Below are positions 52,004 through 60,855 of a stretch of DNA of 64,000 nucleotides, one piece after another. The position numbers were made by a program, and so were the translations under genes. The notes under the pieces are model-generated. The model was not told where the DNA came from. It was given only the letters and a program-made list of their open reading frames with translations, and made no database searches. The stretch is taken from NCBI RefSeq assembly GCF_026191675.1, contig NZ_JAKRRY010000004.1:62001-126000 (forward strand), written 5' to 3'. Within the stretch, counting starts at the first letter, position 1. Each line of letters begins with the position of its first letter. Source of the DNA: Vibrio qingdaonensis. Its GTDB lineage: Bacteria; Pseudomonadota; Gammaproteobacteria; Enterobacterales; Vibrionaceae.

Positions 52004-52910
52004 TTTACTAAATAACCGCTCAACTATTAACCGCTCAACTATCCAAAAGCTATGTCATCAAAAGCTAGGTTACACAAAGCGGTGTCACCAAAAGAAAGGT
52101 CACCAACAGTCATCGAGTCACCTAATCAGAGCGAAATGGCTTGTTGCCACCATAATGGCTTTAACGACGCTGCCGAGTTTCGCTGACAGCGTGCTTTCAG
52201 TCGATGAAAACCTAACGCAAGCCAGTGCCTTAATCGAACAAGCTGACCATTATCGTTTAGACTCAGAGGCATCTAGAGTCGTGTCAGAAGTGAAACTTTA
52301 TCAAGATGATAACTTGGACAAAACACGCTTGTACGATGTGTATTTAAAGCCCAATCGTGAATCGTTAGTGGTGTTTAAAGCCAAAGTAGAGCAAGGGCAA
52401 AAGATGCTTATGCTGGGCGATAACTACTGGTTGCTGATGCCGAAAAGTCGCCGTCCTATTCGTATAACCCCAATGCAAAAACTGTTGGGTGAGGCGTCGG
52501 TAGGTGATATTTCAACATTAACATGGAGTCAGGACTATCAAGGTGAAATTCTAAAAACGGAAGAAATAACGGCATTAGATGGGACAGTACAAAACACCAA
52601 AAAGCTCAAGTTGACGGCAAAAACCACGGGTGCCAGTTACCAGCAGATAGATTTGTGGATTGATGACAAGAATGCGTTTCCAATTCAAGCCGATCTGTAT
52701 TTACGCTCTGGAAAGCTAGCGAAAAAAGCGCATTTTAAACAAGGGATCAGAGCGGGAAAACCCCGCGTGACGGCCATGGTTTTGCAAGACCAAATACAAT
52801 TAAACAAAAAGACGGTGATCGAATATCAGTCGATAGAGCCTTACTCGCTGCCGAGCAAATACTATAACCCGGCGTTTTTATCAAAAAATAAGCAGCTAGG
52901 GATAGAGTAA
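51996..52910 (+). CDS. LolA-like periplasmic protein with tandem-repeat N-terminal extension
   Basis: The ATG at 51996 overlaps the permease stop and has GGAGG nine bases before it. A membrane or signal segment (WLVATIMALTTLPSFADS) lies near residues 48-65. The mature part matches outer-membrane lipoprotein-sorting (LolA-like, PF17131) proteins: VVFKAKVEQGQKMLMLGDNY, RPIRITPMQKLLGEASVGDI, QIDLWIDDKNAFP. The first 45 residues before the signal are basic and encoded by a 15-base tandem array (NRSTI-NRSTI, then five-residue QK units), so the signal peptide is displaced inwards. Export may start from an internal codon or tolerate a long n-region. It is in an operon with ABC proteins. Confidence 0.85.
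   Translation: MFNLLNNRSTINRSTIQKLCHQKLGYTKRCHQKKGHQQSSSHLIRAKWLVATIMALTTLPSFADSVLSVDENLTQASALIEQADHYRLDSEASRVVSEVKLYQDDNLDKTRLYDVYLKPNRESLVVFKAKVEQGQKMLMLGDNYWLLMPKSRRPIRITPMQKLLGEASVGDISTLTWSQDYQGEILKTEEITALDGTVQNTKKLKLTAKTTGASYQQIDLWIDDKNAFPIQADLYLRSGKLAKKAHFKQGIRAGKPRVTAMVLQDQIQLNKKTVIEYQSIEPYSLPSKYYNPAFLSKNKQLGIE
52013..52117 (+). repeat. in-frame 15-base tandem array, seven units, inside the LolA-like gene
   Basis: Units 1 and 2 (52013-52027 and 52028-52042) are identical TAACCGCTCAACTAT. Units 3-7 have drifted to a CCAAAAGCTAGGTCA-like form. Because 15 is a multiple of three, the reading frame is kept across all units and they encode pentapeptides (NRSTI, then Q-K-x-x-H types). Confidence 0.85.
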
Positions 52911-54241
52911 TGTTCGTGGCACGCAAGGTTAAATATGTACCGGTATTCGTTTGCCTCGCGTTAGGGGTACTCGTCCCATCGACAGGGTTGGCAAAGGAGA
53001 GCAATGGTAGTGATCTTACTGGACCATGGACACAATCGTTGATGCTAACGGTGGACTACCAACTTAACTTGCAAAGTGTAGGGGAGCAAGACTCAGTGTT
53101 TTTTCCTGAAAAAAACCGAGAACCCGTTCAAACCGTGAATGGATTGGTTGATATTGGTGTTGGGTTTAAGGCGTTTTCCACGAATGTTGCTTTGCTGGGA
53201 AGTGATCTCTTGAATGATGCTGAATCATCATCGAGTGCTTACCGAGAGCAAGAGTTTGATGCTGTCGTGAGGGAAGCCGTGTATGAATCTCAGGTGTCGT
53301 TTGGTGATGTAGAACTTGACGTATTATTGGGAAAGGCGCGGATAGACTGGGGTGTAGGTTATGGATATCGAGTGCTGGATCTGTTTAATCCATACCGCCG
53401 TAATCCGGTTGGCATTCAAATTGAAGAGGGCGCAGGGACGTTGGCGTTGTCTCATTATGGTGCGAGCTCTGAGTGGACGTTGATCGCAACAGACTCTAGT
53501 TGGACGCAATTAACCAGCTCTGATTTTGATGAAGCGAACCAGCAGCAAGGGGTAGGTGCACGTTATTACACCTTGCGTGGAGATTCAGAAATACAGGCTG
53601 TTGGTTATTATGACAATGTCCGGCAGGGTCTTATTGGTGGCAGCTTTGTCACCGTATTTGGCGAGTCATGGGAGTTTCACTCCTCGGCCATGATGCAGCG
53701 CCGCTATTTGAATTATCAGTTTGAGGACGCCGCTCCTACAGAACTAAAAGAGAGCCACAATGCTGTGCAGTATCTTATGGGGGTAACATGGGCTAATGAG
53801 GCCGGGCATAGTGTGATTGCGGAATATTGGTTTGATGAAAGGGCGTGGAGCGAGCAAACATGGAAGACGGCTTATGACAATACGTCCCAAGTACACCCTT
53901 TAGTTGCTCAGTCCTACGGGCTAGGTTATACACAACAAAATCTTGTACAACATAGCGTAATGTTACACTGGTCGCTTGACCCTGCGGCATGGAGCCATTG
54001 GGATTGGAGCCGTGGATTGGGCTTAACGGATCGACTGACTCCAAAGATAGATCTGATGCTGTCTCCTGAAGATGGTGGAGTGATTGCAACGCAATGGTTG
54101 GATTTCGTAATTATGGATACGGGGGATTCGAATTTGCACTTGGAGCTGGCTGCACGTTATGTGACGGGTAAGAGTAAATCCGTATATGCAAACTTACCCG
54201 ATCGCTATAACATGTTGATAAACATAAAAGGAAGGTTCTAG
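52910..54241 (+). CDS. outer-membrane beta-barrel protein of the ABC-LytTR operon
   Basis: A signal peptide (VPVFVCLALGVLVPSTGLA) is followed by alternating beta-strands rich in aromatic residues, ending in YNMLINIKGRF, with the terminal Phe typical of outer-membrane proteins. VELDVLLGKARIDWGVGYGY and VLDLFNPYRRNPVG recall alginate-export/DUF1302-like barrels. It starts on the last base of the LolA-like gene's stop region. It probably receives or assembles whatever the ABC transporter releases. The family assignment is tentative. Confidence 0.8.
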   Translation: MFVARKVKYVPVFVCLALGVLVPSTGLAKESNGSDLTGPWTQSLMLTVDYQLNLQSVGEQDSVFFPEKNREPVQTVNGLVDIGVGFKAFSTNVALLGSDLLNDAESSSSAYREQEFDAVVREAVYESQVSFGDVELDVLLGKARIDWGVGYGYRVLDLFNPYRRNPVGIQIEEGAGTLALSHYGASSEWTLIATDSSWTQLTSSDFDEANQQQGVGARYYTLRGDSEIQAVGYYDNVRQGLIGGSFVTVFGESWEFHSSAMMQRRYLNYQFEDAAPTELKESHNAVQYLMGVTWANEAGHSVIAEYWFDERAWSEQTWKTAYDNTSQVHPLVAQSYGLGYTQQNLVQHSVMLHWSLDPAAWSHWDWSRGLGLTDRLTPKIDLMLSPEDGGVIATQWLDFVIMDTGDSNLHLELAARYVTGKSKSVYANLPDRYNMLINIKGRF

Positions 54242-54243
54242 TT

Positions 54244-55293
54244 ATGCAATGCGGACGCAAAGGTTCTAACCTGTTGCAATCGATGATCTTTACAACGTTG
54301 TTTTGTCTTGCGATTGCTGTGCTTACTTCATCAATTTGGGCGGCATCTTATTTAGAAAATGCGATCATTAGTTTAGGTTATGGCTATAGTGCGGTGGCAT
54401 GCTCATGGTTCATTCAACGTTTTCTACCGAAAATCGCCGAGCTCAACTTGGTGGCGGTTGGCTTGTCCCTTGTTGGGGCAGTGTGCTTAGGTACGCTGAA
54501 TGCTTATCTGTGGCTAAAGCAATATCCGGGGTTTGATGAGTGGCAGGGGCTAAAACCTATTTTACTGCTCGGTGTAATATTTACCGCGATTTCATTTTAC
54601 TTTTTCTATGCTCAAGAAAAACAGTTTTTGCTCCAGCAACAAATCGAGCAGGCAAAACTAGACAGAGCAACACAAGATAGAGCGTTGATTGAATCAGAAC
54701 TTAAACAGTTACAAAGCCAAATCGAGCCGCATTTTTTATTCAATACTTTGGCAAACATTAATGTCTTGATTGATTACGATACTAGTCAAGCGAAAGAAGT
54801 GTTGGACAAGCTGACAGTGTTACTGCGAGGCTCAATGTCCCGGCACAGAGAAAGCTATGTTGACATGGCGTCTGAAATCGCATTAATTGAAGCTTACCTT
54901 GGTATTCAGCAGGTTCGGTTGGGGCCTCGGTTAACCTATAACATCGAGATAACAGATGAACTCGCAAGCTTCCATCTTCCACCGTATCTATTGCAGCCCT
55001 TGGTAGAAAATGCGGTGATCCATGGAATTGAGCCAAATGTGGCTGGTGGGCATATTCAAATAAAAGGCAGCATAGTTCAGGGCGTCTGTACTTTGCAGGT
55101 GATTGATTCTGGTTGTGGCTTCGGCGGGGCAGAAAATGATATTGGGACGGGCAACGGCATTGGTTTAGCGAATGTGAAAGAGCGCTTATCAACACTATAC
55201 GGCAAAGCATCTTCTCTTTCTGTTAGTGCCGGACAGAAGAAGGGCGTAGTATCAACCATCACCTTGCCGTTACCGATAAATAAGGAAGTATAA
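54244..55293 (+). CDS. LytS/YehU-type membrane sensor histidine kinase
   Basis: Four N-terminal membrane segments (TTLFCLAIAVLTSSIWA; VAVGLSLVGAVCLGTLNAYL; PILLLGVIFTAISFYFFYA among them) are followed by a coiled linker and the His_kinase domain (PF06580) with phospho-acceptor His in QSQIEPHFLFNTL near residue 163. The ATPase domain has PLVENAVIHGIEPN and GNGIGLANVKERL. It lacks a large extracellular sensor, so it may sense through the membrane or with the ABC transporter. AAGGAAGG precedes the ATG. One base separates its stop from the response-regulator start. Confidence 0.9.
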   Translation: MQCGRKGSNLLQSMIFTTLFCLAIAVLTSSIWAASYLENAIISLGYGYSAVACSWFIQRFLPKIAELNLVAVGLSLVGAVCLGTLNAYLWLKQYPGFDEWQGLKPILLLGVIFTAISFYFFYAQEKQFLLQQQIEQAKLDRATQDRALIESELKQLQSQIEPHFLFNTLANINVLIDYDTSQAKEVLDKLTVLLRGSMSRHRESYVDMASEIALIEAYLGIQQVRLGPRLTYNIEITDELASFHLPPYLLQPLVENAVIHGIEPNVAGGHIQIKGSIVQGVCTLQVIDSGCGFGGAENDIGTGNGIGLANVKERLSTLYGKASSLSVSAGQKKGVVSTITLPLPINKEV

Positions 55294-55294
55294 A

Positions 55295-56080
55295 ATGAAT
55301 TCAGTGACCGCGATTATTGCCGATGATGAACCATTGCTCAGATTTCATTTAGATAAGATGTTAGCAGAAACATGGCCTGAATTGACGATTGTCGAAGCTT
55401 GTGAAAATGGAGAATCAGCATTAGAGGCCATTAAAGTACTCCAACCTAATGTGGTGTTTCTTGATATTCAAATGCCGGGAATGTCGGGGGTTGACGTCGC
55501 CAACCAGCTGGTCGCGCTGGAAAAGAAAAACCAACTGACCGCACCACTCATTGTGTTTGTTACGGCGTTTGATCAATATGCAATCTCTGCCTTCGAGGCG
55601 AACGCTATTGATTACGTTCTTAAGCCAGTACAAGAAGAGCGACTTCTTGAAACCTGTCAGCGGGTTAAACAGCGCTTAGCATCCTCAGATACTGACGGCA
55701 CAATGCAAACATTAATGGCGAAGATTGAGCACCTTTCCGTTGGCGGCACTACCAACTACACCAAGTGGATAAAAGCGACGAAGCATGATGAGATTCATAT
55801 ACTTGCCGTAGATGATATTGTCTATGCGAAAGCGGAAGATAAGTACATCACCTTGATTGCGTCAGTCGAAGGAGGCTATCAAGAGTATATTCTACGTAGC
55901 TCGATAAAAGAGCTAATTCGTCAATTGGATCCAGACCGATTTTGGCAGATACATCGCTCAACATTAATCAATGTAGAGCGACTCGATAAAGTAAAAAAAG
56001 ACATAACAGGTAAGATGTACGTTTATATCGCTGATAATAAGCTCCCCGTTAGTCGAGCGATGCAGTCACTTTTTCGTTGA
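55295..56080 (+). CDS. LytTR-family response regulator
   Basis: An N-terminal receiver (ADDEP acidic pair, phospho-acceptor Asp in VVFLDIQMPGMSG near residue 55, Lys in DYVLKP) is followed by a C-terminal LytTR DNA-binding domain (DIVYAKAEDKYITLIA; FWQIHRSTLINVERLDKVKK). It is 261 residues long. It partners the adjacent LytS-type kinase and probably controls the ABC/LolA/barrel operon in which it is encoded. No LytTR direct repeat could be pinned down upstream of 49956. Confidence 0.9.
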   Translation: MNSVTAIIADDEPLLRFHLDKMLAETWPELTIVEACENGESALEAIKVLQPNVVFLDIQMPGMSGVDVANQLVALEKKNQLTAPLIVFVTAFDQYAISAFEANAIDYVLKPVQEERLLETCQRVKQRLASSDTDGTMQTLMAKIEHLSVGGTTNYTKWIKATKHDEIHILAVDDIVYAKAEDKYITLIASVEGGYQEYILRSSIKELIRQLDPDRFWQIHRSTLINVERLDKVKKDITGKMYVYIADNKLPVSRAMQSLFR

Positions 56081-56147
56081 AAAAACGCTGACCAGTATTC
56101 GTCACGCTTCACAATCAGATCGGTCTTATATACGGATAGTGCGCTAC

Positions 56148-56918
56148 TTATGTTAGATCGCTAGCAATATTTTTGGGCAATGCCAATTTGGGATGGTGAA
56201 CACCTTTCGCAGCCATATCAATAATGGTGTATTCCTGGGTGTTTGGCGTCGCCGAATTTCTCGTTTGACTGAGCCGTAGTGCCTCGAACATTAACTGTTC
56301 CAGTTTCAGGTTGTAGTCGCTAAATTCTTGCTGAGTGAGACGAAGCTTACAAGTGATAAAGTAAGCGTTTTTGTCATTGGGTGAAATTACTTGCACGTGT
56401 TTTTGCACACTCTCAATGACACAGTTTTTGAATAGTAGAGGGAACTTAGCTTGTTCGGAAAAAGCGGTACTTTTAGGTACCTGAAGTACAAAGTCTGAGC
56501 CTTTTAACATTTTAATTAGATTGAGTTTTTCTAGCGATCGTAGGTAAAGGTAGGTTGAAGGTTCGTTTAAATTAAATACAGTCATCAGCTGTGATGAGTT
56601 CGCATTTTCATTCACAATTTCATGGAAAATAGTATACAGCTCAGGCTTGTCATAAAATGCAGAATCTTGTTCCGAAGTGAAGAGCGAAACGGTTTTAATG
56701 GCGTCCTCTGCCGTTGTTATCACTTTGGATAGAGGTACTTTTATTAACTCGCAGATCTCATTAAGCTTTGAAACGGAAAGATGGCTTTGCCCATTAAGTA
56801 ACCTTTTAATACTCACCTCTGAGGTTCCAAGCTGCTCCGCAATATTCTTATAAGACCAACCTGACTGTTTTAATCGCTGTTTTATCTCTTTGCAAATTGC
56901 GAGGTTCAGTTCGCTCAT
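56148..56918 (-). CDS. XRE-type HTH transcriptional regulator with unknown C-terminal domain
   Basis: The N-terminal Cro/CI helix-turn-helix reads NIAEQLGTSEVSIKRLLNGQ (about residues 23-42). The remaining 180 residues include a second helical region (SSQLMTVFNLNEPSTYLYLR) that resembles a winged helix, then a regulatory domain I do not recognise. A strong GGAAGGAG stands before the ATG. It is divergent from a small ORF and an SDR gene. The inverted repeat at 56945-56968, directly before its start, is a likely operator. Confidence 0.82.
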   Translation of the reverse strand: MSELNLAICKEIKQRLKQSGWSYKNIAEQLGTSEVSIKRLLNGQSHLSVSKLNEICELIKVPLSKVITTAEDAIKTVSLFTSEQDSAFYDKPELYTIFHEIVNENANSSQLMTVFNLNEPSTYLYLRSLEKLNLIKMLKGSDFVLQVPKSTAFSEQAKFPLLFKNCVIESVQKHVQVISPNDKNAYFITCKLRLTQQEFSDYNLKLEQLMFEALRLSQTRNSATPNTQEYTIIDMAAKGVHHPKLALPKNIASDLT

Positions 56919-56944
56919 TCTTGTCTCCTTCCGTATATGCCCTT

Positions 56945-56968
56945 AAAGGTATCATATTTCGTACCTTT
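56945..56968. promoter_or_regulatory. AAAGGTA-N10-TACCTTT operator-like inverted repeat
   Basis: Exact 7-base arms with a 10-base spacer (one helical turn plus arm), 27-50 bases upstream of the XRE-regulator start and 81 bases upstream of the small ORF. The form is typical for Cro/CI-type dimers. Autoregulation plus control of the divergent genes is inferred. Confidence 0.55.
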
Positions 56969-57048
56969 GTGATGATTTCTTGTCAGTGTGGTGATGTATA
57001 TTGATACTAGATTCTAAGGTCAACGATCAAAGAATGCTGAGGAGTCAC

Positions 57049-57165
57049 ATGAACATTTTAACATCTTATAGCTATCGTTATTTGGCAACGGATTACCTTA
57101 AATCTAACGACATCCCGGTTACAGCGATTAGCTTTCGCTCGATCCTTTTTTCGTTTTGGCGATAA
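57049..57165 (+). CDS. 38-residue small ORF with strong ribosome site
   Basis: The ATG at 57049 has TGAGGAG six bases upstream and opens a 38-codon frame starting MNILTSYSYRYLATDYLKSN, ending FSFWR. The peptide is basic and aromatic with no clear membrane helix. I do not recognise it. It is the first reading frame downstream of the XRE operator and leads towards the SDR gene, so it may be a small protein or a leader peptide. Codons 57181-57228 form a further tiny frame without evident meaning. Confidence 0.45.
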   Translation: MNILTSYSYRYLATDYLKSNDIPVTAISFRSILFSFWR

Positions 57166-57232
57166 GGGAGGAAATTTTAAGTGAATAGGTTGGAGATAGA
57201 GCTCATTAAAATAGCTGCTTGGGAGTAGTTGT

Positions 57233-57964
57233 ATGGATTTAGGATTAGAAAATAGAAATGTTGTTGTGACAGGAGGCTCAAGTGGCATTGGGGCTGAAAT
57301 TGTGAAAGCGTTTGCCAAAGAGGGCGCTAACGTTTGGTTTTGTGGCCGTTGCCAGCAACGAATAGATACCGCGCTAGAGTGTTTCGATGATGTGAACATC
57401 AAACCAACGGGTCAAGCTCTTGATGTTTATGACTTAGACGCGTTTACATCTTGGGTTCATTCCATCGCCAATATCGATATTTTTGTGCCAAACGTAAGCG
57501 CGTTGTCTGATGAATGGGATGATGTTGTCTATAAAGATCTTCTGGCGACTCAACAAGCGATTGATGTTGTTGTACCTATATTACTAAAATCCCCCATTGC
57601 AGCTTTAACCTATATAGGTTCGAAGGCGAGCGGAACCACGGTATCTAATGCCAATGCTTATGGTGCAGGCAAGGCTGCGCTTGCACATTATATGAAATCA
57701 CTTTCTCTCACTCACGCCCCAGAGTTAAGAGTAAACACAGTGTCGCCGGGTGATACGTTTACTGAAGATGGATTGTGGGGACGCTGTAAAAACACCGCGC
57801 CGCAACAATATCAACGTGTACTGGATCGCAACCCGATGGGTCGGCTTGCTATGCCTGAAGAAATTGCTAATGTTGTCGCTTTTATCTCAAGCCCTACAGC
57901 TAGTTTTGTTTCAGGTGCAAATTGGTATGTCGATGGGGCATCGACACATCATGTCCAATATTAG
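57233..57964 (+). CDS. short-chain dehydrogenase/reductase (SDR)
   Basis: A classical SDR of 243 residues: cofactor motif TGGSSGIG (about 13-20), Ser in YIGSKASG, catalytic YGAGK (Tyr near 143, Lys near 147), and VNTVSPGDTFTE. The C-terminal SPTASFVSGANWYVDG is standard. The nucleotide-binding NN-G position reads VPNVSA, as in several SDRs. The reaction is unknown. It is convergent with the VOC gene 17 bases downstream and probably controlled from the XRE divergent region. Confidence 0.9.
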   Translation: MDLGLENRNVVVTGGSSGIGAEIVKAFAKEGANVWFCGRCQQRIDTALECFDDVNIKPTGQALDVYDLDAFTSWVHSIANIDIFVPNVSALSDEWDDVVYKDLLATQQAIDVVVPILLKSPIAALTYIGSKASGTTVSNANAYGAGKAALAHYMKSLSLTHAPELRVNTVSPGDTFTEDGLWGRCKNTAPQQYQRVLDRNPMGRLAMPEEIANVVAFISSPTASFVSGANWYVDGASTHHVQY

Positions 57965-57981
57965 ATAACACGTGATATTGT

Positions 57982-58374
57982 TCAAAATGACAACTCTTCG
58001 CACAGTTCTAGTGGTAAGCCGTCAGGGTCTTTAAAAAACGTGTAGCGTTTCCCTGTGTATTCATCCACTCGAATGGGTTCTAGCTGGATCTTTTGTTGAC
58101 TTAACCACTCGACAGCTTGCTCGATATTTTCGACGGTAAACGCTAAATGTCTAAGCCCTTGTGCTTCGGGCATGTTTGGTCTGGTTGGGGCATCAGGGAA
58201 TGAAAATAGCTCGATTTGTGTGCCGTCTGGCAAAGCGAGGTCAAGTTTGTAAGAGTCTCTGGCTGTACGATAGTTTTCATCCAAAACCGTAAGACCTAAG
58301 ATATGGGTATAGAAGTGCTTAGAGATGGCGTAGTTGGAGCAAATGATGGCAACGTGATGTGTGGCTTTTAACAT
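57982..58374 (-). CDS. VOC/glyoxalase-family protein, GloA2 (YaeR)-like
   Basis: One VOC module of 130 residues: HHVAIICSNYAISKHFYTHI, LGLTVLDENYRTARDSYKLD, GLRHLAFTVENIEQAVEWL and FKDPDGLPLELCE. Metal ligands His7, Glu (in QIELFSF), His (in GLRHLAF) and Glu (in PLELCE) are in place, as in YaeR. It may isomerise a ketoaldehyde-glutathione adduct or a related small substrate; YaeR function is not fixed. Confidence 0.85.
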   Translation of the reverse strand: MLKATHHVAIICSNYAISKHFYTHILGLTVLDENYRTARDSYKLDLALPDGTQIELFSFPDAPTRPNMPEAQGLRHLAFTVENIEQAVEWLSQQKIQLEPIRVDEYTGKRYTFFKDPDGLPLELCEELSF

Positions 58375-58440
58375 AAATCGTTTTTACCTAACCGGGATGT
58401 GTTGTGTTTAATCATGCTTGGCGATGTTTGTATCGACCCG

Positions 58441-59364
58441 TTATAACGAAAGCCGCTGTGGAAGTACGGACATGACATAATCAATAAATACTCGCATTCT
58501 GGCGGGTAAGTACTTAGTTTGGGCGTACTGTAGTGCAATAGCACCATGATAATTACTTTTTATTGTCCAGTCTGCGAGAACTTGAACAGCGCTGCCATCG
58601 GCCAACGATTCTTTGATCACAAAATCGTGAAATATTCCAATGCCCAAGCCTTCTTTTACCCCACTTAAACGAAGTTGAGATTGGTTGACAGCGTAGCGAC
58701 CTGTCACTTTAACCGTCAGAAATTCATCGTCTTTCAAGAAATCCCAAATATTATCTCGTGCCGTTTCGGCAAGGTACAAACAGTCGTGTTGGGTTAAGTC
58801 TTGAGGTGTGGCTGGCATGCCATATTGCGCGATGTAATCGGGACTGGCGCATAATACGAGATTCGTTGGGCCGACATTTTTCATGACTAGGTTTTCGTCT
58901 GGCTTATCGGTAAGCTTGAACGCGACATCAATCCCCATTTTCATTAAATCAATATTGCCATCTAGGGCGCGAACTTTAAGCTGGATTTCAGGGTATTGCT
59001 TGAGAAACGGAGTAATAAAGGGCTGCAGTACTGAATTGAGAAAAGCTTCTGGCGCTGCAACAGTTAATGTTCCGCTTGGGACGGTATGATCGGATTGGGA
59101 TACTTCAATAGCTTGCTGAGCGGCATTTACCATTAAGACACTTTGGTCGTAGACTTTTTGTCCTGCTTGAGTAATGACGAGTTTGCGCGTGGTTCGTTCA
59201 AATAACTTCACGGATAGCGCGCTTTCTAAGCGAGTAATGGTTTTCGACAAAGCTGAAGGTGTGACGCCGAGATTTTTGGAGGCCGCAGTAAAGCTGCCTT
59301 CATTTACCACCATAATGTAGGAGGCGAGATCCGGTAATAAGCTGATGAGGCGATGATCAAACAT
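58441..59364 (-). CDS. LysR-type regulator divergent from kbl
   Basis: The helix-turn-helix FTAASKNLGVTPSALSKTIT (about residues 25-44) and an effector domain of the CrgA/AaeR-like group (LTVAAPEAFLNSVLQPFI; VVKESLADGSAVQVLADW-type segment) make up 307 residues. It is divergent from kbl-tdh with a gap of about 170 bases, so it may regulate threonine catabolism. The effector is unknown. Confidence 0.88.
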   Translation of the reverse strand: MFDHRLISLLPDLASYIMVVNEGSFTAASKNLGVTPSALSKTITRLESALSVKLFERTTRKLVITQAGQKVYDQSVLMVNAAQQAIEVSQSDHTVPSGTLTVAAPEAFLNSVLQPFITPFLKQYPEIQLKVRALDGNIDLMKMGIDVAFKLTDKPDENLVMKNVGPTNLVLCASPDYIAQYGMPATPQDLTQHDCLYLAETARDNIWDFLKDDEFLTVKVTGRYAVNQSQLRLSGVKEGLGIGIFHDFVIKESLADGSAVQVLADWTIKSNYHGAIALQYAQTKYLPARMRVFIDYVMSVLPQRLSL

Positions 59365-59533
59365 TATTGTTGCCTTGAATTCACTAATGGTTTTCCATCT
59401 TAAGGGATAATTGTTTTCTTCACAATGAACTAGAATGGTTTCATTAAAGACTGACCGATACGGTACCCGTCTTTCCCTACAAACCTATGCCCTACAAATC
59501 GGTGGTATTAGGATAATAAAAAAGGAATCTAAG

Positions 59534-60727
59534 ATGTCTTCTGCATTCTACCAACAAATCCAAGATCAAATTGAAGAAGTAAAAGTGGAAGGACTGTATA
59601 AGTCTGAACGAATCATCACTTCTCAACAAAAAGCAGCAGTAAAAATCGCTTCAGGCGAAGAAGTACTTAACTTCTGTGCTAACAACTATTTAGGTCTTGC
59701 TAATCACCCTGAGCTTATTAAAGCTGGTCAAGTTGGTATGGATGAGCACGGCTTTGGTATGGCGTCTGTACGTTTTATTTGTGGTACTCAAGATATCCAT
59801 AAAGAACTCGAGCAGAAACTGTCTACTTTCCTAGGCAAAGAAGACACGATTCTTTACACGTCATGTTTTGATGCAAACACGGGTTTGTTCGAAACTATTT
59901 TAGGTAAAGAAGATGCGATTATTTCAGATGCATTGAACCATGCTTCAATCATCGATGGCGTACGTTTGTGTAAAGCCATGCGCTTCCGTTATGCAAATAA
60001 CAACATGGATGAGCTTGAGCAGCAATTGATTGCCGCTAAAGAAGCCGGTGCTCGTCATACGCTTATCGTCACTGACGGCGTATTCTCAATGGACGGCGTA
60101 GTAGCGAATCTTCCTGCTATTTGTGATTTAGCGGATAAGTATGGCGCACTAGTGATGGTTGATGACTCTCACGCGGTTGGCTTCATGGGCCAATCTGGTG
60201 CGGGTACGCATGAGTATCATGATGTGGTTGACCGTATCGACATCATTACCGGTACGCTAGGTAAAGCGATGGGTGGCGCATCAGGCGGTTACACATCTGG
60301 TAAGAAAGAAGTCATTGACTGGTTACGCCAGCGTTCTCGCCCGTACTTGTTCTCTAACTCTGTGGCACCAGCAATTGTTAATGCATCGATCCGCGTTCTA
60401 GACTTACTAGAAGAAAGTGGTGATTTGCGTGACCATTTATGGGCGAACGCGGCGCACTTCCGCACACGTATGGAAGGCGCAGGCTTCACTATGGGCGGAG
60501 CAGATCACGCGATTATCCCAATCATGTTAGGCGACGCTAAAGTGGCGGCAGAATTTGCAGAGCGCGCACTTGAAAAGGGCATTTATGTCGTTGGGTTCTC
60601 TTTCCCTGTCGTACCGAAAGGGCAAGCTCGCATCCGTACTCAAATGTCTGCAGCGCACTCGCGTGAGCAACTTGATCGCGCAATTGATGCGTTTATTGAA
60701 GTTGGTAAAGACATGGCAATCATTTAA
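59534..60727 (+). CDS. kbl: glycine C-acetyltransferase (2-amino-3-ketobutyrate CoA ligase)
   Basis: Cleaves 2-amino-3-oxobutyrate with CoA to glycine and acetyl-CoA, the second step of threonine degradation. It is a PLP enzyme of the alpha-oxoamine synthase family: [43 protein letters not shown], and the PLP Lys in [14 protein letters not shown]. The ATG at 59534 gives the usual 397 residues with MSSAFYQQI, and GGAAT lies upstream. The open frame to 59435 is not part of the protein. tdh follows after 128 bases. Confidence 0.97.
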   Translation: MSSAFYQQIQDQIEEVKVEGLYKSERIITSQQKAAVKIASGEEVLNFCANNYLGLANHPELIKAGQVGMDEHGFGMASVRFICGTQDIHKELEQKLSTFLGKEDTILYTSCFDANTGLFETILGKEDAIISDALNHASIIDGVRLCKAMRFRYANNNMDELEQQLIAAKEAGARHTLIVTDGVFSMDGVVANLPAICDLADKYGALVMVDDSHAVGFMGQSGAGTHEYHDVVDRIDIITGTLGKAMGGASGGYTSGKKEVIDWLRQRSRPYLFSNSVAPAIVNASIRVLDLLEESGDLRDHLWANAAHFRTRMEGAGFTMGGADHAIIPIMLGDAKVAAEFAERALEKGIYVVGFSFPVVPKGQARIRTQMSAAHSREQLDRAIDAFIEVGKDMAII

Positions 60728-60770
60728 TTCTTGCCAACAACTAAGCAAGTATTTAATTGAATGAGTCAAC

Positions 60771-60798
60771 GAACGAGCGTTAATTATAGCGCTCGTTC
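60771..60798 (+). other. intercistronic hairpin between kbl and tdh
   Basis: GAACGAGCG and CGCTCGTTC form an exact 9-base stem with a 10-base loop. No T-tract follows, so it may protect mRNA ends or tune tdh expression without terminating. Confidence 0.55.
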
Positions 60799-60855
60799 AA
60801 CATTAGAATTGTATTTTTACTTGCTGTATCGCAAGTGGGAATTATAGGTAACAAC

